Assembly (NCBI RefSeq): GCF_000006405.1
Contig: NW_003214849.1
Span: forward strand, 5,629 to 49,717
Source of the DNA: Perkinsus marinus ATCC 50983
Taxonomy: Eukaryota > Perkinsozoa > Perkinsida > Perkinsidae
Length of the DNA stretch: 44,089 nt
Reading direction: 5' to 3'
A program made the translations under genes and the position numbers. This document shows positions 1 to 9,563 of this stretch, piece by piece. Position 1 is the stretch's first letter, and the number at the start of each line of letters is the position of its first letter. The notes below the pieces were generated by a model. The model saw only the letters and a program-made list of their open reading frames with translations, had not been told where the DNA came from and did no database searches.

Positions 1-563
1 ACATATACGTCCTATAATTTACATGGAGTAATACGCCACTTCACGTTGAACGGGTCATCGTGAAACTCCAATGTATTTGTATATACTACAGTACAGTATT
101 TTCAAACGTGTACGTATATATGCGTGCTAGGCGACCTGTAACTACGCTCCGCTCGCTCCTGTGGCCAAAAGCTATTTCGTTAAGTTTAGCGATACTATTG
201 AAGTTTCGAGTAATTTATAAATTTAGTCGGTAAAAAGTTGAAAATTCGGGAAATTTTCCGAAAAAAAGTGGGAAAGTTATTGAAAAAACAGGGGGAAATA
301 TTAAATTGCCCTGAAAATACTCCAGTGTCTGTCGCTTCGTACAGTGCGAACGGAAGAATATGTATGCATATGTAGATTTCCGAGATGGCTAAGTTCTTCA
401 ATTTGAGACTAGTACGACTATAGACTACGTAACGCTTCTAAAACGTTGGTGTCAATCGATTCATATTGTTATCATGTTGATATTACTCAAAGTTGACTTT
501 CGAAAATTGAAGGCTAAGTTGAAAACATTATTTTCCGTAACGGTTTGGTTGATCACACTGTAG
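1..563. other. Non-coding 5' flank of the pseudouridine synthase
   Basis: I see no convincing gene here. The stretch is AT-rich and has G/A-rich runs near 240-300. The first exon or exons of the downstream pseudouridine synthase should lie here or before the window, but I could not fix them: the first exon I can support begins after the AG at 562-563. Confidence 0.4.
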
Positions 564-2884
564 GCTCTGGGTGTGAGTCGATTAGAAGATGCGGTCCTCT
601 ACAGAGATGCTGATTTTATAGCGATTAACAAACCATGGGGTTTATCGGTCACGGATGGTCCGAAGATTAAATATAGGTGAGACTCACATTATTCACGGGC
701 TACTACAATGTTTGCAGTGTATTGTCGTTGCACCACTAGGCTGAGTTTCGGGATTTGCGTTGGCTTCCCTTAGTAATTTCCTCACTAGTTTACACACGAG
801 TTCGAAATCTCCTCAGAATTTTCTATCTTGTCACAAAAAACTCCTGAGTTCAGCTGCTGAGGAAAGAAAACATATATTCCTACTTCAACATATAGTGTTG
901 AAGTAGTATTGAAGTAGTGTTGAAGTAGTGTAGTAGAAAAGTGTTGAACACTATTATTCTCAGTCTCCAACGTCACCTGCGTGCATTCACATCTTCCTCT
1001 AGTTCGGAAGTGCCAATACTCATTCACCGACTGGACACTGCTACGGCTGGCGTACAGCTCTTAGCACGACATAAATCAGCGGCTACTATGGCGCGGGATC
1101 GTATCGGGGCTAGGTGAGTGGGACTGGTGTGACACTTCAGAACCCATCAGGAATAATATCAGGGGGTGGGTAAGAGAAACTGTTATTATCGACGAGGCTA
1201 CAGCTAATTGTGTGAGCTAAGCAATAATGGGGACAAATAGATAAGGAACAATACTTGTGTTATAAGAATGGCACATCACAACTGGGCAGGCTCTCATTGA
1301 AGTTTTAAATATAAATCCATATTATCAGTGGGGATATGATCACACAACTCATGCGGTGTGTACCAATTATGTGTTATTGCGTGGAACATCGTGGAACGCT
1401 CCGCTCCGCTGTCCTCGAGATGAGACGATTCCAGCGTGGATTTAAGAATGCCTTCCTCACATGTTGAGTCCAATGACTAGTAATTCTACCGATTAGCATA
1501 CCACGATACTTGTCAGATCATTCTGGAATCGTATTTACTGGGTGTTGGTATGGGGTCGAGTGCAGCTCGGTCCACGGCAATTCAGTGGGACTATAAATAT
1601 ACCTCTGATTCACAGGTGAGAAATGTTGGTACGACAGTGAGCTACCTCTGGCAGCCAGGGTTGAAATATGTGTGTGTGTGTGAGTTTAAAGTCCAACGCC
1701 GACAACACGGCCTAGTTAGACTCGCATCGATGGACATTGGTTCAAGGGATCAGTTTTAGCCTTTTAAATTGTCTACTTATATCATACCAATGAGTTTTGA
1801 CCACAGGGCGAGATAAGCTCTGCCAATGTACTTCCTTTCCTCTGAAATATATGGTCGCTTTCCTTAGCTGAATTAGGGAGTGTGTTCAATAAGTATAGAA
1901 GTTCATATACGAATTAGGGTAGAAATGTACAGATACCAATAATAATCTCCCAAAATTTCCGCAGAACTTTTATATTGTCACTACTACATGTGGTTAACCA
2001 TGCGCATATTCCACCCTTCCCCCTCCACACTGGTGTCTGCATCATCAGGGGTCATCATGTGAAACCAGCATCTTTCCACACGGCTGAGCTTTCTGCTATA
2101 ACGAAGTGGGAAATCCTCAAGTTTTCTCCTTTCGCTGGAGGAATAACCTTGGTGAAATTGGAGCCGTAAGTAATCAGTAACCACGGGTTCAGTATTGAAT
2201 GGGAATAGGTATACGGGCAGGCGAGATCAGTTGCAGGCACACTGTGCATTCGGACTGAGAACGCCCATTGTGGGTGATGACGTGTGAGCTAATATTCTCA
2301 TAGCAACTTTTATTAATGCGTGTAGATACTCAAAAGAAGCGATTCGGTGGAACGATGCATATCCCGAAAAACACATGTTGCAACGCAAAGAAATGTTCGG
2401 CGAGGAGCTTATATGCAAACGCATGGTGAGTGGAAGTTCAACTTCCCGAAGTTGTGATATACAATAAGAACGTTAAGTCCTCTTTGAAATTAGTTTGGAC
2501 ATCAGCTGTAGTTACTATAACTCAAGTGTTGGAGTAGGAACATATGTTCGCTTTCCTCAGCTGGGCTCAGGAATTTCCAAAGCTAATTATGAAAATTCGG
2601 AAGAGGTATACCAAGAATTTCTCAAGGTTGCCTCGAAATTCCCATACTGTCACCAACACATGTAGTTGGCCATAGTATGAGGCTCATAGTGCTCTAACTA
2701 GATGAGTCGACGCTGAGTATGGTTGTTGAATTGTACACTTGTCACTGAAAGGCCGTTCCTTCCCTATATCTTTCAGGTGTGTTCTAGACAGATTTCCATG
2801 CATTCTTTCGGTGGGGATCAAATAGACATTATAGCACCAGTGCCGCCACATATGCAGCAGATGTTCAACAAACTAGGATGGTAA
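564..2884 (+). CDS. RluA-family pseudouridine synthase (RPUSD4-like), 7 exons seen, 5' end missing
   Basis: The product should isomerise uridine to pseudouridine in structured RNA, probably organellar rRNA or tRNA if the RPUSD4 resemblance holds. Exons: 564-676, 1003-1113, 1517-1615, 2049-2165, 2209-2283, 2326-2425 and 2777-2884 (stop TAA). They give 240 codons in one frame with GT-AG introns. Motifs in order: INKPWGLSV (exon 1), the catalytic HRLDTATAG with its Asp (exon 2), IYWVLVWG (exon 3), TLVKLEPYTGR (exons 4-5), AHCAFGLRTPIVGDDVY (exons 5-6) and a C-terminal IDIIAPVPP. The FGLRTPIVGDDVYS segment is most like RPUSD4/RluC. Five of the six introns are phase 2; the last is phase 0. No scar or frame break is seen in the exons, so the gene is probably functional. 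The N-terminus is not identified. Confidence 0.85.
1838..2032 (+). mobile_element. hAT-like MITE copy in intron 3 of the pseudouridine synthase
   Basis: One copy of a dispersed ~190-bp family. It shows the shared interior (a GAATTAGGGTAGAAATGTAC-type block, then a TATTGTCAC block, then CATGTGGTTAACCATGCGCA) and ends in CCCTCCACACTG, the complement of a CAGTGTGGAGGG terminus. The left end is eroded. The 3' half runs to just before exon 4. Confidence 0.55.
2523..2695 (+). mobile_element. hAT-like MITE copy in the last intron of the pseudouridine synthase
   Basis: It begins AAGTGTTGGAGTAGGAA and continues with the family's CTTTCCTCAGCTG block and the CACCAACACATGTAGTTGGC core. The right terminus is degraded. 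It lies wholly in the intron 2426-2776. Confidence 0.5.
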
Positions 2885-3067
2885 CTTTTTTGTATGAGAA
2901 TGTTCCCGACTTTGCCTTGCGTGCGATGAGCGTTGGTTTATTCATTTACAAGACTTTCCTTGCAGAAAAAAGCCTCCTAGTATGATAATGTTCCTGACTT
3001 TGTCTGTTGGTTTATGTCTAACTATATTGTTAATTGTTCTGTTCACTATAACTCACCAACCTTGATC

Positions 3068-3255
3068 CAGTGTTGGAGGAATATATGCGCGCTTCCCTCA
3101 GCTGAGCTCAGGAGTTTCCACACTAACCATAAGAGTTAATATACGAATTGGGGTAGGAGCGTACAGAAACTAATAAGAACCTCCAAAAAATTCCTCAGAA
3201 TCCTTCATTGTTACCAACACATGGTTGTTGATCATGTATATGTTTCTCTACACAG
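3068..3255 (+). mobile_element. Near-complete hAT-like MITE (188 bp)
   Basis: The left end is CAGTGTTGGAGGAATATATG, which fits the CAGNG-type ends of hAT elements. The interior is that of the family and the right end is TCTCTACACAG. The 8 bases before it (CCTTGATC) and after it (CCGTGAAC) agree at 6 of 8 positions, as expected for an eroded 8-bp target duplication. Confidence 0.55.
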
Positions 3256-3317
3256 CCGTGAACGATTATTGTTCACTTAATCGTTGGTTTATATTATACA
3301 GCGAATGTAATTTGTAG

Positions 3318-3542
3318 GTTATCAGGTACATTGAAGACTCGCAAACGGCTCGACCAAATGACTTATGGGATGCCATTGAGCTTCCAGATGAGGGACAAGG
3401 AGCTTCTTCAGCCGACTTAAGGTTGGTTACGGTTATCATTCTTTGCATATCGATAATTCAGGCCTACTTACGATGCGGAAGAGCCTTTAGTGTTGTCATC
3501 GACATTTGCCGAGAGGGAGAGACAGTCTCACAAGTCAACTGA
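3318..3542 (+). CDS. Possible orphan exon, unknown product
   Basis: After a TAG at 3315-3317 that could be a splice acceptor, a frame stays open for 74 codons to TGA at 3540-3542. It reads YIEDSQTARPNDLWDAIELP, then an Ala/Ser-rich turn and one hydrophobic segment (LVTVIILCISIIQAYL). It lies about 430 nt past the stop of the pseudouridine synthase. It could be an alternative 3' exon of that gene, a separate small gene, or chance. I do not recognise it. Confidence 0.2.
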   Translation, partial: VIRYIEDSQTARPNDLWDAIELPDEGQGASSADLRLVTVIILCISIIQAYLRCGRAFSVVIDICREGETVSQVN

Positions 3543-3937
3543 GCTCAACTTTGCACGGCGGTATAATAAGCGAGTTACGGAGCGGCAAATGGAAAGGACT
3601 CAAGAGACTCGAATTGAGAGCGTATATGATGAGAGATGAGAGCATGTGTTTCTGAGAGATGCACTCCGTGGTGTTGCGTTGTTCGGGAGGAAGGGTAATT
3701 AAACCATGCTGTCGTGATATAATTTATATGTTAGGAATCAAAATACGAGTAGTCAACACGTAGGGTAAACTCACTACTTGCCATCTGATGGCAGCCATCA
3801 TGACCGTCACATTCGTAGTGAAACCTGAAGACGCGCTCGACGTGACCCGCAAGGATAGTCCGCACGTCTTCCGAAGATGTGATATACTCAAAAAACTCAG
3901 AAAATCATACGAAATCCATTGGGGAAAATCATTTCGA
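3543..3937. other. Intergenic, no gene seen
   Basis: A + strand frame at 3788-3979 has no recognisable content. The stretch from about 3880 (ATACTCAAAAAACTCAG, then CATACGAAATCCATTGG) partly recurs near 4740-4820, so short related repeats bracket the membrane-protein exons. Confidence 0.3.
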
Positions 3938-3965
3938 AATCTATGGTTTTCGAAAAACCATAGAT
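3938..3965. repeat. Perfect 28-bp palindrome
   Basis: Arms of 14 (AATCTATGGTTTTC) meet with no spacer. A related TATGGTTTTCGAAAT block is at about 4718-4732. Unlike most palindromes in this window, this one has no unpaired central base. Confidence 0.8.
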
Positions 3966-5202
3966 TAGTAAGTATTTAGCTCACGTGAAACAACACCCTG
4001 AAATACATTGCCAATAATACAAAAAGCAATGACTATCAGAATGGGCCAGCCACGGATGCGATAAACATTGCAGATGATAATAGCATAAATAATCATAAAC
4101 AACACAGACATCACCTGTACAGCATATTTGTTGCTTGGGGAGAGCCAACGCGAACACAGTAACCAAATAACCATTGCAGCAAGTATCCACCACAATCGCT
4201 TGGTAGTACCAAGCGATTGTTGGTACCATGAGTTCCAGCGTTGGCACTAAGTACGGATGTGTCAAGTCGGATCGTCCTAAATCCAACATGATCGACGAAG
4301 CTCGAAAACTCCGCATCATCAACGCCATTTGCCGCGCCCAAATTACGATCGTAGACGCAGTCCTCAACTTCCACAATACCATCGCCTAAAAAGCAATGGC
4401 CAACGGCTCCGAACCTTTCAAAGAGCGAAAGACATCATTCAAACGTAGAGGATCCAAATTCGGGAATGATAGGCTCAAAGCCAATAACCACATCGCCTTG
4501 AATAAAACAGAGCATACCTTCAGATGAGTCCTACAATTACGCAAAAGTGAATTGAGAAGTTCCACATTTACATATCCACTCTCATTCTTGGCGAATACGG
4601 ACGATTGGTCCCGAGACCAACGTCCTTCAACACCGCGTGTGTCAGCGCCATAAAAGACAGCATAGCGAACAGAAAAGAAACGTAAAGAGACATTAGATGG
4701 ACATTAGGTAAGTGGTTTATGGTTTTCGAAATCTCATTTCGAAAACAATAATATTGTTGCAATATGAAATCCAACCATACGTGATTTCAAGCAAAGCTTA
4801 TCGACATACTCAGAAAACTGAACGGAGCTTTGATCAGCATGCATGGTTAGAACGCATGCCATTCCTGTCTGAGTTTAGTAATCTCAGTGGCATCCGAATA
4901 GCAACAAATGAGACTTTGGCCGAGAAATCCACCTCAGCTTCATCCCGATGGAGCATCCCAGACGCTCCTCCAGATTGAGCGGCATACGAGTCCAAGCGAG
5001 CATGAACACTGACAGCCAACGAGTACATTACCATCATGTGCGACACTGCATAGCAAGTCATCGCTAAAAGCAGGATCCTACTCTTACCTCTCCCGTTCTC
5101 GTATTTCCCGGCAGCACGAATGACTGGCTCACCGCTCCCGACGTGAGCTAGCAGGTCCGGCCATTCCATGGCTTCAAAGGACATCCTACGACGCAGATTC
5201 AT
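3965..5202 (-). CDS. Multi-pass membrane protein, multi-exon, exon borders partly unresolved
   Basis: The N-terminal open stretch (ATG at 5202) is basic (MNLRRRMSFEAMEW), then has a hydrophobic segment ILLLAMTCYAVSHMMVMYSL. A second piece near 4570-4700 carries LMSLYVSFLFAMLSFMALTH. The last long piece begins after an AG at 4386-4387. It reads VEVEDCVYDRNLGAANGVDD and then, past the palindrome at 4192-4220, three membrane segments: WWILAAMVIWLLC, VMSVLFMIIYAIIICNVY and ILIVIAFCIIGNV. The frame before the palindrome differs from the frame after it. If 20 of the inserted bases are discounted, the two join as THGTKRLWWILAAM, with positive residues just before the membrane segment. So a palindromic insertion appears to have shifted a real gene, unless it is removed from the RNA. 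I do not recognise the family. Confidence 0.45.
4192..4220. repeat. Long-armed palindromic scar in the membrane-protein exon
   Basis: Two perfect 14-base arms (first arm ACAATCGCTTGGTA) flank one central G, and part of the first arm (TGGTA) follows again at 4220-4224. The structure is arm, inverted arm, partial arm, as in the canonical scars but longer. It adds 20 nt (2 mod 3) to the inferred original. Confidence 0.8.
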
Positions 5203-5946
5203 TTCCGAGCAATCTCCATCCTCACAACATCTACGCGACGTACCCTTACGGCTTACAAAACGATGTATTCTTCATTTCTTCGGGAGCTGCGCGCAATGCG
5301 ATTATCATTTCTTCCAGTGCTTCCCAATGTGCTTCTCTAGATTGCTGAGATATGCAGCTTTTCTGTGGGTTTCTGGAGGGGTGCCGAATTAGTCCCTTCC
5401 TCGCTATACACCCCTGGATAAGCCATCTCGTAATTGTCCAGCCTGGGGATATAATTCGTGATTCATGCAGTGCCTATCATGATACCTCCTCTGTCGTTCA
5501 GTACTCCAGGAGTACTGACCGTATGTTACGACGTAACAAACCTGGACCTCCCAGACGACTCATATTAACAATACTAGCTCTACGATACTGATATATCCTA
5601 CTAGGTTATGAGTTGTTACTTCGGGTCTACATTATGCAGACTACATGATACTCATTGTTAATAGTTTATACTAAGCAATTAATGCTATGAATTCTTCGAC
5701 CACTCATCTCGCTGTGTGCTGCAAATTTCGTTTACTTTCAATGCTTTCCCGTAGGTTATAGCACGCTCCCGACTGCTTAGTGCCTGCTATGCTGCATTCG
5801 AAGCTGAGGTTTGAGAGGGTAGACAACCTTAGATATGTCCAAGCTTATCGCGAGTCATTCGGCGACCACGGGAAGGTCGAGATCCGTAACATGCTCAGTA
5901 GGTCAATATTAATCCAGTAACTCAATGAGTGGTCTATAATAACCAA
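5203..5946. other. Intergenic, short palindromes, no gene seen
   Basis: No gene is supported. There is a palindrome at about 5500-5520 (TCAGTACTCC, one A, inverse) and another just after it (TGTTACG, one A, inverse). From about 5789 a + frame (MLHSKLRFERVDNLRYVQ...) may be an upstream remnant of the hAT transposase, but I cannot support that. Confidence 0.35.
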
Positions 5947-6097
5947 TGACGAGGGTGAAGAGGATTCACGTTCTGTAAGACAACATATTGATTCTGGTGG
6001 ATGCTATGCCGATGTTACCGACTTGACCGCGGAGGAGATTTACCTAGAGGACAGCTGTGTGGGCAACTTTTTCGGTGATGAAAAGCTACCCAGGTTC

Positions 6098-6119
6098 ATG
6101 GGGATTCCCCATTGGGGAA
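6098..6119. repeat. Canonical palindromic scar (core TGGGGA)
   Basis: A+TGGGGA, then T, TCCCCA, T, then TGGGGA+A. It follows the scar rule exactly: the middle 8 are the reverse complement of the 8-mer A-TGGGGA-A. It lies inside the hAT transposase relic and is chained to the next scar. Confidence 0.9.
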
Positions 6120-6139
6120 TGCTGGCAGCATTATGCTGC
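6118..6139. repeat. Canonical palindromic scar (core ATGCTG)
   Basis: A+ATGCTG, G, CAGCAT, T, ATGCTG+C. Exact rule. It overlaps the previous scar by two bases, so two events struck adjacent 8-mers. Confidence 0.9.
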
Positions 6140-6434
6140 CTTCGAGGAGCAGTTGCAGAAGAGGGTGGAACTCGAGCTTAAGCGATATCTCACCCTGTGT
6201 TGTCATGACGTATGATGGATTTTGAGAGAAAGCTAAGAGTACATTCCCGCTGTCATCAGAAGCAGCTATCTGTGCGCAATTCTTTACTCTCGCTACTAGC
6301 TCGTGCGAGAGCATTTCAGTCGTGCACGAGATCAGCTTGGTATGCGTAAAACAGAGCTGAAGCCAAATACTCTTGAATCAGTGTTGATAATTCAAACCAC
6401 CAATGCTTTCGAGAAGAGCTCCGTGAGGAGGTGA

Positions 6435-6456
6435 CCAGGATGATCCTGGCAGGATC
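6435..6456. repeat. Canonical palindromic scar (core CAGGAT)
   Basis: C+CAGGAT, G, ATCCTG, G, CAGGAT+C. Exact rule. It is followed at once by a further palindrome, GATCTGAT-T-inverse (6453-6469). Confidence 0.9.
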
Positions 6457-6469
6457 TGATTATCAGATC

Positions 6470-7371
6470 ACAATAATGGACTCTGCATCTACAGTTCGAA
6501 GACTGAGATGAGCAGTCTCTCTGCGATTAATTTATCCATCGGACGAGTTCGACTTCTGTTAGACCAGAACTACTACCAAGTTAATAAGATCGTCCCTCGG
6601 AAACTCGGAATCCTAGTGCCTGCGTTGAAACCCCTTCAACTTGAATCTTTCCATCTCTGAGAGATGATATCTCGTGCAGAGATTGTATCAGCAAAGAAAC
6701 GACTATCCTTGATAACAAATCAGCTTATTCAAATTAGTTGATAACCAATTACGTGGGTAGAAAGAGCGCGCTTTATGAGAAGTTCTCGGAGAATTTTTCC
6801 GAGCGAGTCTCGGCGAATCTCGCCGCTCGTCTGAGAGAAATATAGGAGACCGCGCTCGCTCGTCGGTCGGTCGCTCAGCGAGCGAGCGCCGAGCCGCATC
6901 GAGGCTCGTCTCACACGCAGATGCCCGTGCCCAAGTTGAGCACGCACTAACCTGTGAAAATGTAACACAATAGGATCTCTAAGAGAACCCAACTCGACAG
7001 AAATAGTCAAGAAGGATCGAGTCGACTCGACTCAGTCGAGTAACCCACGGAAAAGCCACATTGAGCTGTGACTTCGAGTGGAGCGAAGGGATGAAGAATC
7101 GGCAAGGTGGAGAGCGTGAGGTGCCGCAAGGTACCCTTCCCAGCGTCCGTAGCTACTTGACGTTAAGGTTCGAAGGACCAAAAGGGTCTAATTTAGACCT
7201 TTTAGACCGTCTTAAGTGCCCTTATGAGATCATTTCACGTGAGGAGCGGAATCGGTTTATTCCAAGCAATAGCTGTTATCCTAAGCATATGTTATCGAGC
7301 TAAGCATACCTTGCAGTTACAAGCACCTTCTTGTGTTTGGAAAAGCAAGTTTAAGCTGCTTCAGTTTACCC
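6470..7371. other. Non-genic, GC-rich palindromic patch at 6780-7050
   Basis: No gene is supported. A GCGCTCGCTCG / CGAGCGAGCGC inverted repeat with a 16-nt loop lies near 6852-6890, and GAGTCGACTCGACTCAGTCG repeats follow near 7018-7040. A + frame at 7061-7303 (ending YPKHMLSS) has no recognisable content. Confidence 0.35.
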
Positions 7372-7404
7372 GATTTACCGTTAATCATTGATTAACGGTA
7401 AATC
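7372..7404. repeat. Perfect palindrome, 16-nt arms, one central base
   Basis: GATTTACCGTTAATCA, one T, then the exact inverse. It has no third arm, so it is not a canonical scar. Confidence 0.85.
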
Positions 7405-7438
7405 ATGATTAATAATCAATCTCAAAATACCAAACACA

Positions 7439-7460
7439 GTCCTGTAACAGGACTCCTGTT
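7439..7460. repeat. Canonical palindromic scar (core TCCTGT)
   Basis: G+TCCTGT, A, ACAGGA, C, TCCTGT+T. Exact rule. Confidence 0.9.
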
Positions 7461-7661
7461 ATGATCAAAAATGTTCTCAGAAACGTTACGGCAGCGTCCA
7501 GCCGATATCTGAACTCAGTACATGTACATGTTGCGCATGTTCCACTGTGCAAATAAAAAAATAGTATCTCGCTTGTCCTTAAGGCCATCTTCTTCCCTGA
7601 TGTACCCCGTTATGTCACCATACTTCGGGCGATCTTAATTTGAGTAATATCAGGGATGAGA

Positions 7662-7683
7662 GCTCAATTATTGAGCCTCAATA
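7662..7683. repeat. Canonical palindromic scar (core CTCAAT)
   Basis: G+CTCAAT, T, ATTGAG, C, CTCAAT+A. Exact rule. Confidence 0.9.
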
Positions 7684-7821
7684 ACGTCTGCCAGAGGTCC
7701 TCTGGACTTCAACATTGCCACATACTAACCTTCACTCCCAGGTGAACTTGAACTTCGTTCTCCACTTTGCCACTCAGCATTCTTTAACGAGGCTCCATCG
7801 AAAAGCAATTGCGACATGCTT

Positions 7822-7843
7822 CTGTCTGTCAGACAGTGTCTGA
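7822..7843. repeat. Canonical palindromic scar (core TGTCTG)
   Basis: C+TGTCTG, T, CAGACA, G, TGTCTG+A. Exact rule. Confidence 0.9.
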
Positions 7844-8165
7844 CTGTCATTGTATTGTACTGGTACTGCCATCAGAATCGCTCGACTCTTCATCGCATTC
7901 TTACCAGCTGATACTGTCAGCGTCGTTTGAAAGCCCTGTCAAAACCATAGTCGTACCAAGAGTGTGATAAATTCACCCTCCACACAATTTTACTCCCGAA
8001 AAGAGATTCGCCACACACCTGACTCTCGTCGCTGCTGCTATTCACGGTGATCGTATAAGCATCTGCAGAACGTTCTCTTCCTGCGACGAGAAGAAGACTT
8101 ATGATCTGATCTGCTTCAAAATAGGTATTCACGTCTAGTTCTCGGTTCGGCATCAGAGTCAATTC

Positions 8166-8187
8166 CATCGCTCAGCGATGATCGCTG
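8166..8187. repeat. Canonical palindromic scar (core ATCGCT)
   Basis: C+ATCGCT, C, AGCGAT, G, ATCGCT+G. Exact rule. Confidence 0.9.
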
Positions 8188-8252
8188 TCGCCCGCAGAGA
8201 GTTCTTCATCGGCAACTCCACGTCCCATTGAGGGGGGCTATAAAACAGAGGC

Positions 8253-8274
8253 TATCTCAGTGAGATAATCTCAC
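8253..8274. repeat. Canonical palindromic scar (core ATCTCA)
   Basis: T+ATCTCA, G, TGAGAT, A, ATCTCA+C. Exact rule. It is the fifth scar in 850 bp, so the 7.4-8.3 kb stretch is dense in them. Confidence 0.9.
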
Positions 8275-8779
8275 TACTGCCACGGATATCTGTACCACTT
8301 GCGTGAGGAGCAGAAACGGCCGAGTGATAGCGCCCTGAGGCGCCAACTCTCCTCCTTCAGATCGTCGTAGTGGGCCACTGCTAGTGGCATCTCCACGCCC
8401 GGCACGACGGACCCGCGTGCAACCCAACATCGCTTTCTCTACTTGGACTCGTATTCATATCGAAGTAATAGTGACGGGATACACCGAAGACTAAGATCCA
8501 AATAAAACCCCTGAAGTACGTAGGACTCTCGAAACGTAACGAGCTGCGAGAATACGGACTCCTCGAATATCGGACGCGTCACAGACATATCTTGTAATCA
8601 CATAAGTGACTATTTCTAAATAAATCTGATAATGACTCATTTTCAAATGTTATGACTCATAAAATTTAATAATGACTCCTAACTTATGACTAAACAAAAG
8701 AGAAAAGTAGACAGGATCAATCATGAACCCTCGTCTGAATAAGCGACAACTGAAGCAGCGCCTACGGACTCAAGATATC
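8275..8779. other. Non-genic, short direct repeats
   Basis: No gene is seen. Near 8625-8690 an AT-rich direct repeat (AATGACTCAT, TATGACTCAT, AATGACTCCT) occurs three times, just downstream of the secreted-protein gene on the other strand. Confidence 0.4.
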
Positions 8780-9238
8780 TTAGTTAACATGAGCTATGCT
8801 CCAGTGTGAACCGCAACCGTCAAGAACCATTCTACCATTATACGGGTATGCATTCCAGCGACAATGATCACCCACACCGATAGCTTCCGCTAGTTTATTC
8901 AGACATTCTGTGGTGGGATCTCCCGTCGGAGCAATAAGATCAACTTGGCTAAGTAGATCGACATTGTTCTCACTTCCATTAGTCTTGCCGAACACTTTCG
9001 ATAAGCCGTAGATGAAGTGGCAGTTGACGCACTCGCCCCGATTACTCCCCCTGACCAACTCAACGTCGGCCGTAATTTGCATTTCAGACGAGCTCTTCAC
9101 AGTTATAATGCAAAAGAAGCGATTGTCACTATCCCATCCAGCGTACTTGCCAAGGGCAGCCACCTCCGCTAGTTGGGGCTTAATAAGGAGGCCAATAATC
9201 AGCACCACTTGAAATAAATTGCAGGGTATCATTCTCAT
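8780..9238 (-). CDS. Intronless secreted protein of unknown function, 152 aa
   Basis: The start ATG at 9238 opens a clear signal peptide (MRMIPCNLFQVVLIIGLLIK, cleavage probably after QLAEVA). The mature part has about five cysteines, including CVNC, a GDHCRWNAYPYNGRMVLDG segment and several Ser/Asn-rich turns. It is likely disulfide-bonded and secreted. I do not recognise the family. It has no introns, unlike most genes here. A perfect spliced-leader sequence lies 289 nt upstream on the same strand, which suggests the locus arose from a reinserted trans-spliced mRNA. No scar lies in the frame. Expression is unproven. Confidence 0.55.
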   Translation of the reverse strand: MRMIPCNLFQVVLIIGLLIKPQLAEVAALGKYAGWDSDNRFFCIITVKSSSEMQITADVELVRGSNRGECVNCHFIYGLSKVFGKTNGSENNVDLLSQVDLIAPTGDPTTECLNKLAEAIGVGDHCRWNAYPYNGRMVLDGCGSHWSIAHVN

Positions 9239-9526
9239 ATGACTAAGTTGGTAGACTTGGGGTAGACAACTCCCGGAGATATGGGAATGGTTGAACTCGA
9301 GCGAAGTTTATGACAGAACTGTAAGGAAAGAATTACACCACGCCGCAAAGCTTTTTTCTTACCATACAAGACGTCACAAATTCATTGTTACTCCTATTGA
9401 TGAGGCAGAGCGCTTCGCACAAGTTTTGTGCGCAAATGCTAGAAGAAACACAGGAACTTCTTCTGCTCATTCCATCATGCGTCCGCTCTTTGATAGGATT
9501 AACGAGGGTTTAACACACGACTCGAA

Positions 9527-9548
9527 CTTGAGCCAAGATGGCTACGGA
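9527..9548 (-). other. Spliced-leader relic, perfect match to the Perkinsus SL
   Basis: Read on the minus strand, the 22 nt are T plus CCGTAGCCATCTTGGCTC plus AAG. As I recall, this is the perkinsid spliced leader (D at position 1, Y in the middle). The next bases are TTCG, not GT, so it is not an SL RNA gene, where a splice donor would follow. In dinoflagellates and perkinsids such genomic SLs are known as relics of mRNAs reverse-transcribed and reinserted. The gene at 8780-9238 has the same orientation downstream. Confidence 0.8.
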
Positions 9549-9563
9549 ATTCTCGACACTTAG

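Larger units (their letters stand above)
5947..6434 (+). pseudogene. Decayed hAT-family transposase, C-terminal region
   Basis: hAT transposases cut and paste DNA transposons and leave 8-bp target duplications. Across three frames the C-terminal dimerisation region can be read: an acidic lead (DLTAEEIYLEDSCVGNFFGD), FEEQLQKRVELELKRYL, EKAKSTFPLSSEAAICAQFF, TLATSSCES, HFSRARDQLGMRKTELKPNT and LESVLIIQTTNAFEK. The FPL..A...L..ATSS.SE..FS.A...R..LKP..LE pattern is that of the hAT family. Two frame changes in the middle are the palindromic scars at 6098-6119 and 6118-6139; discounting their 28 added bases gives a continuous RFMGNAAFEEQLQKRV. Other small indels and stops remain, so it is dead. The N-terminal zinc finger and the catalytic residues are not seen. 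Confidence 0.7.

Noticed and set aside
3938-3965. 28-bp palindrome as a scar
   Set aside because: It has no central base and no third arm, so it is probably of other origin.
7439-8274. CRISPR-like array from the closely spaced palindromic scars
   Set aside because: The units share no sequence and spacing is irregular; the DNA is eukaryotic.
9291-9563. 90-codon + frame
   Set aside because: It overlaps the spliced-leader relic in antisense (part of the frame is the SL complement) and resembles nothing.
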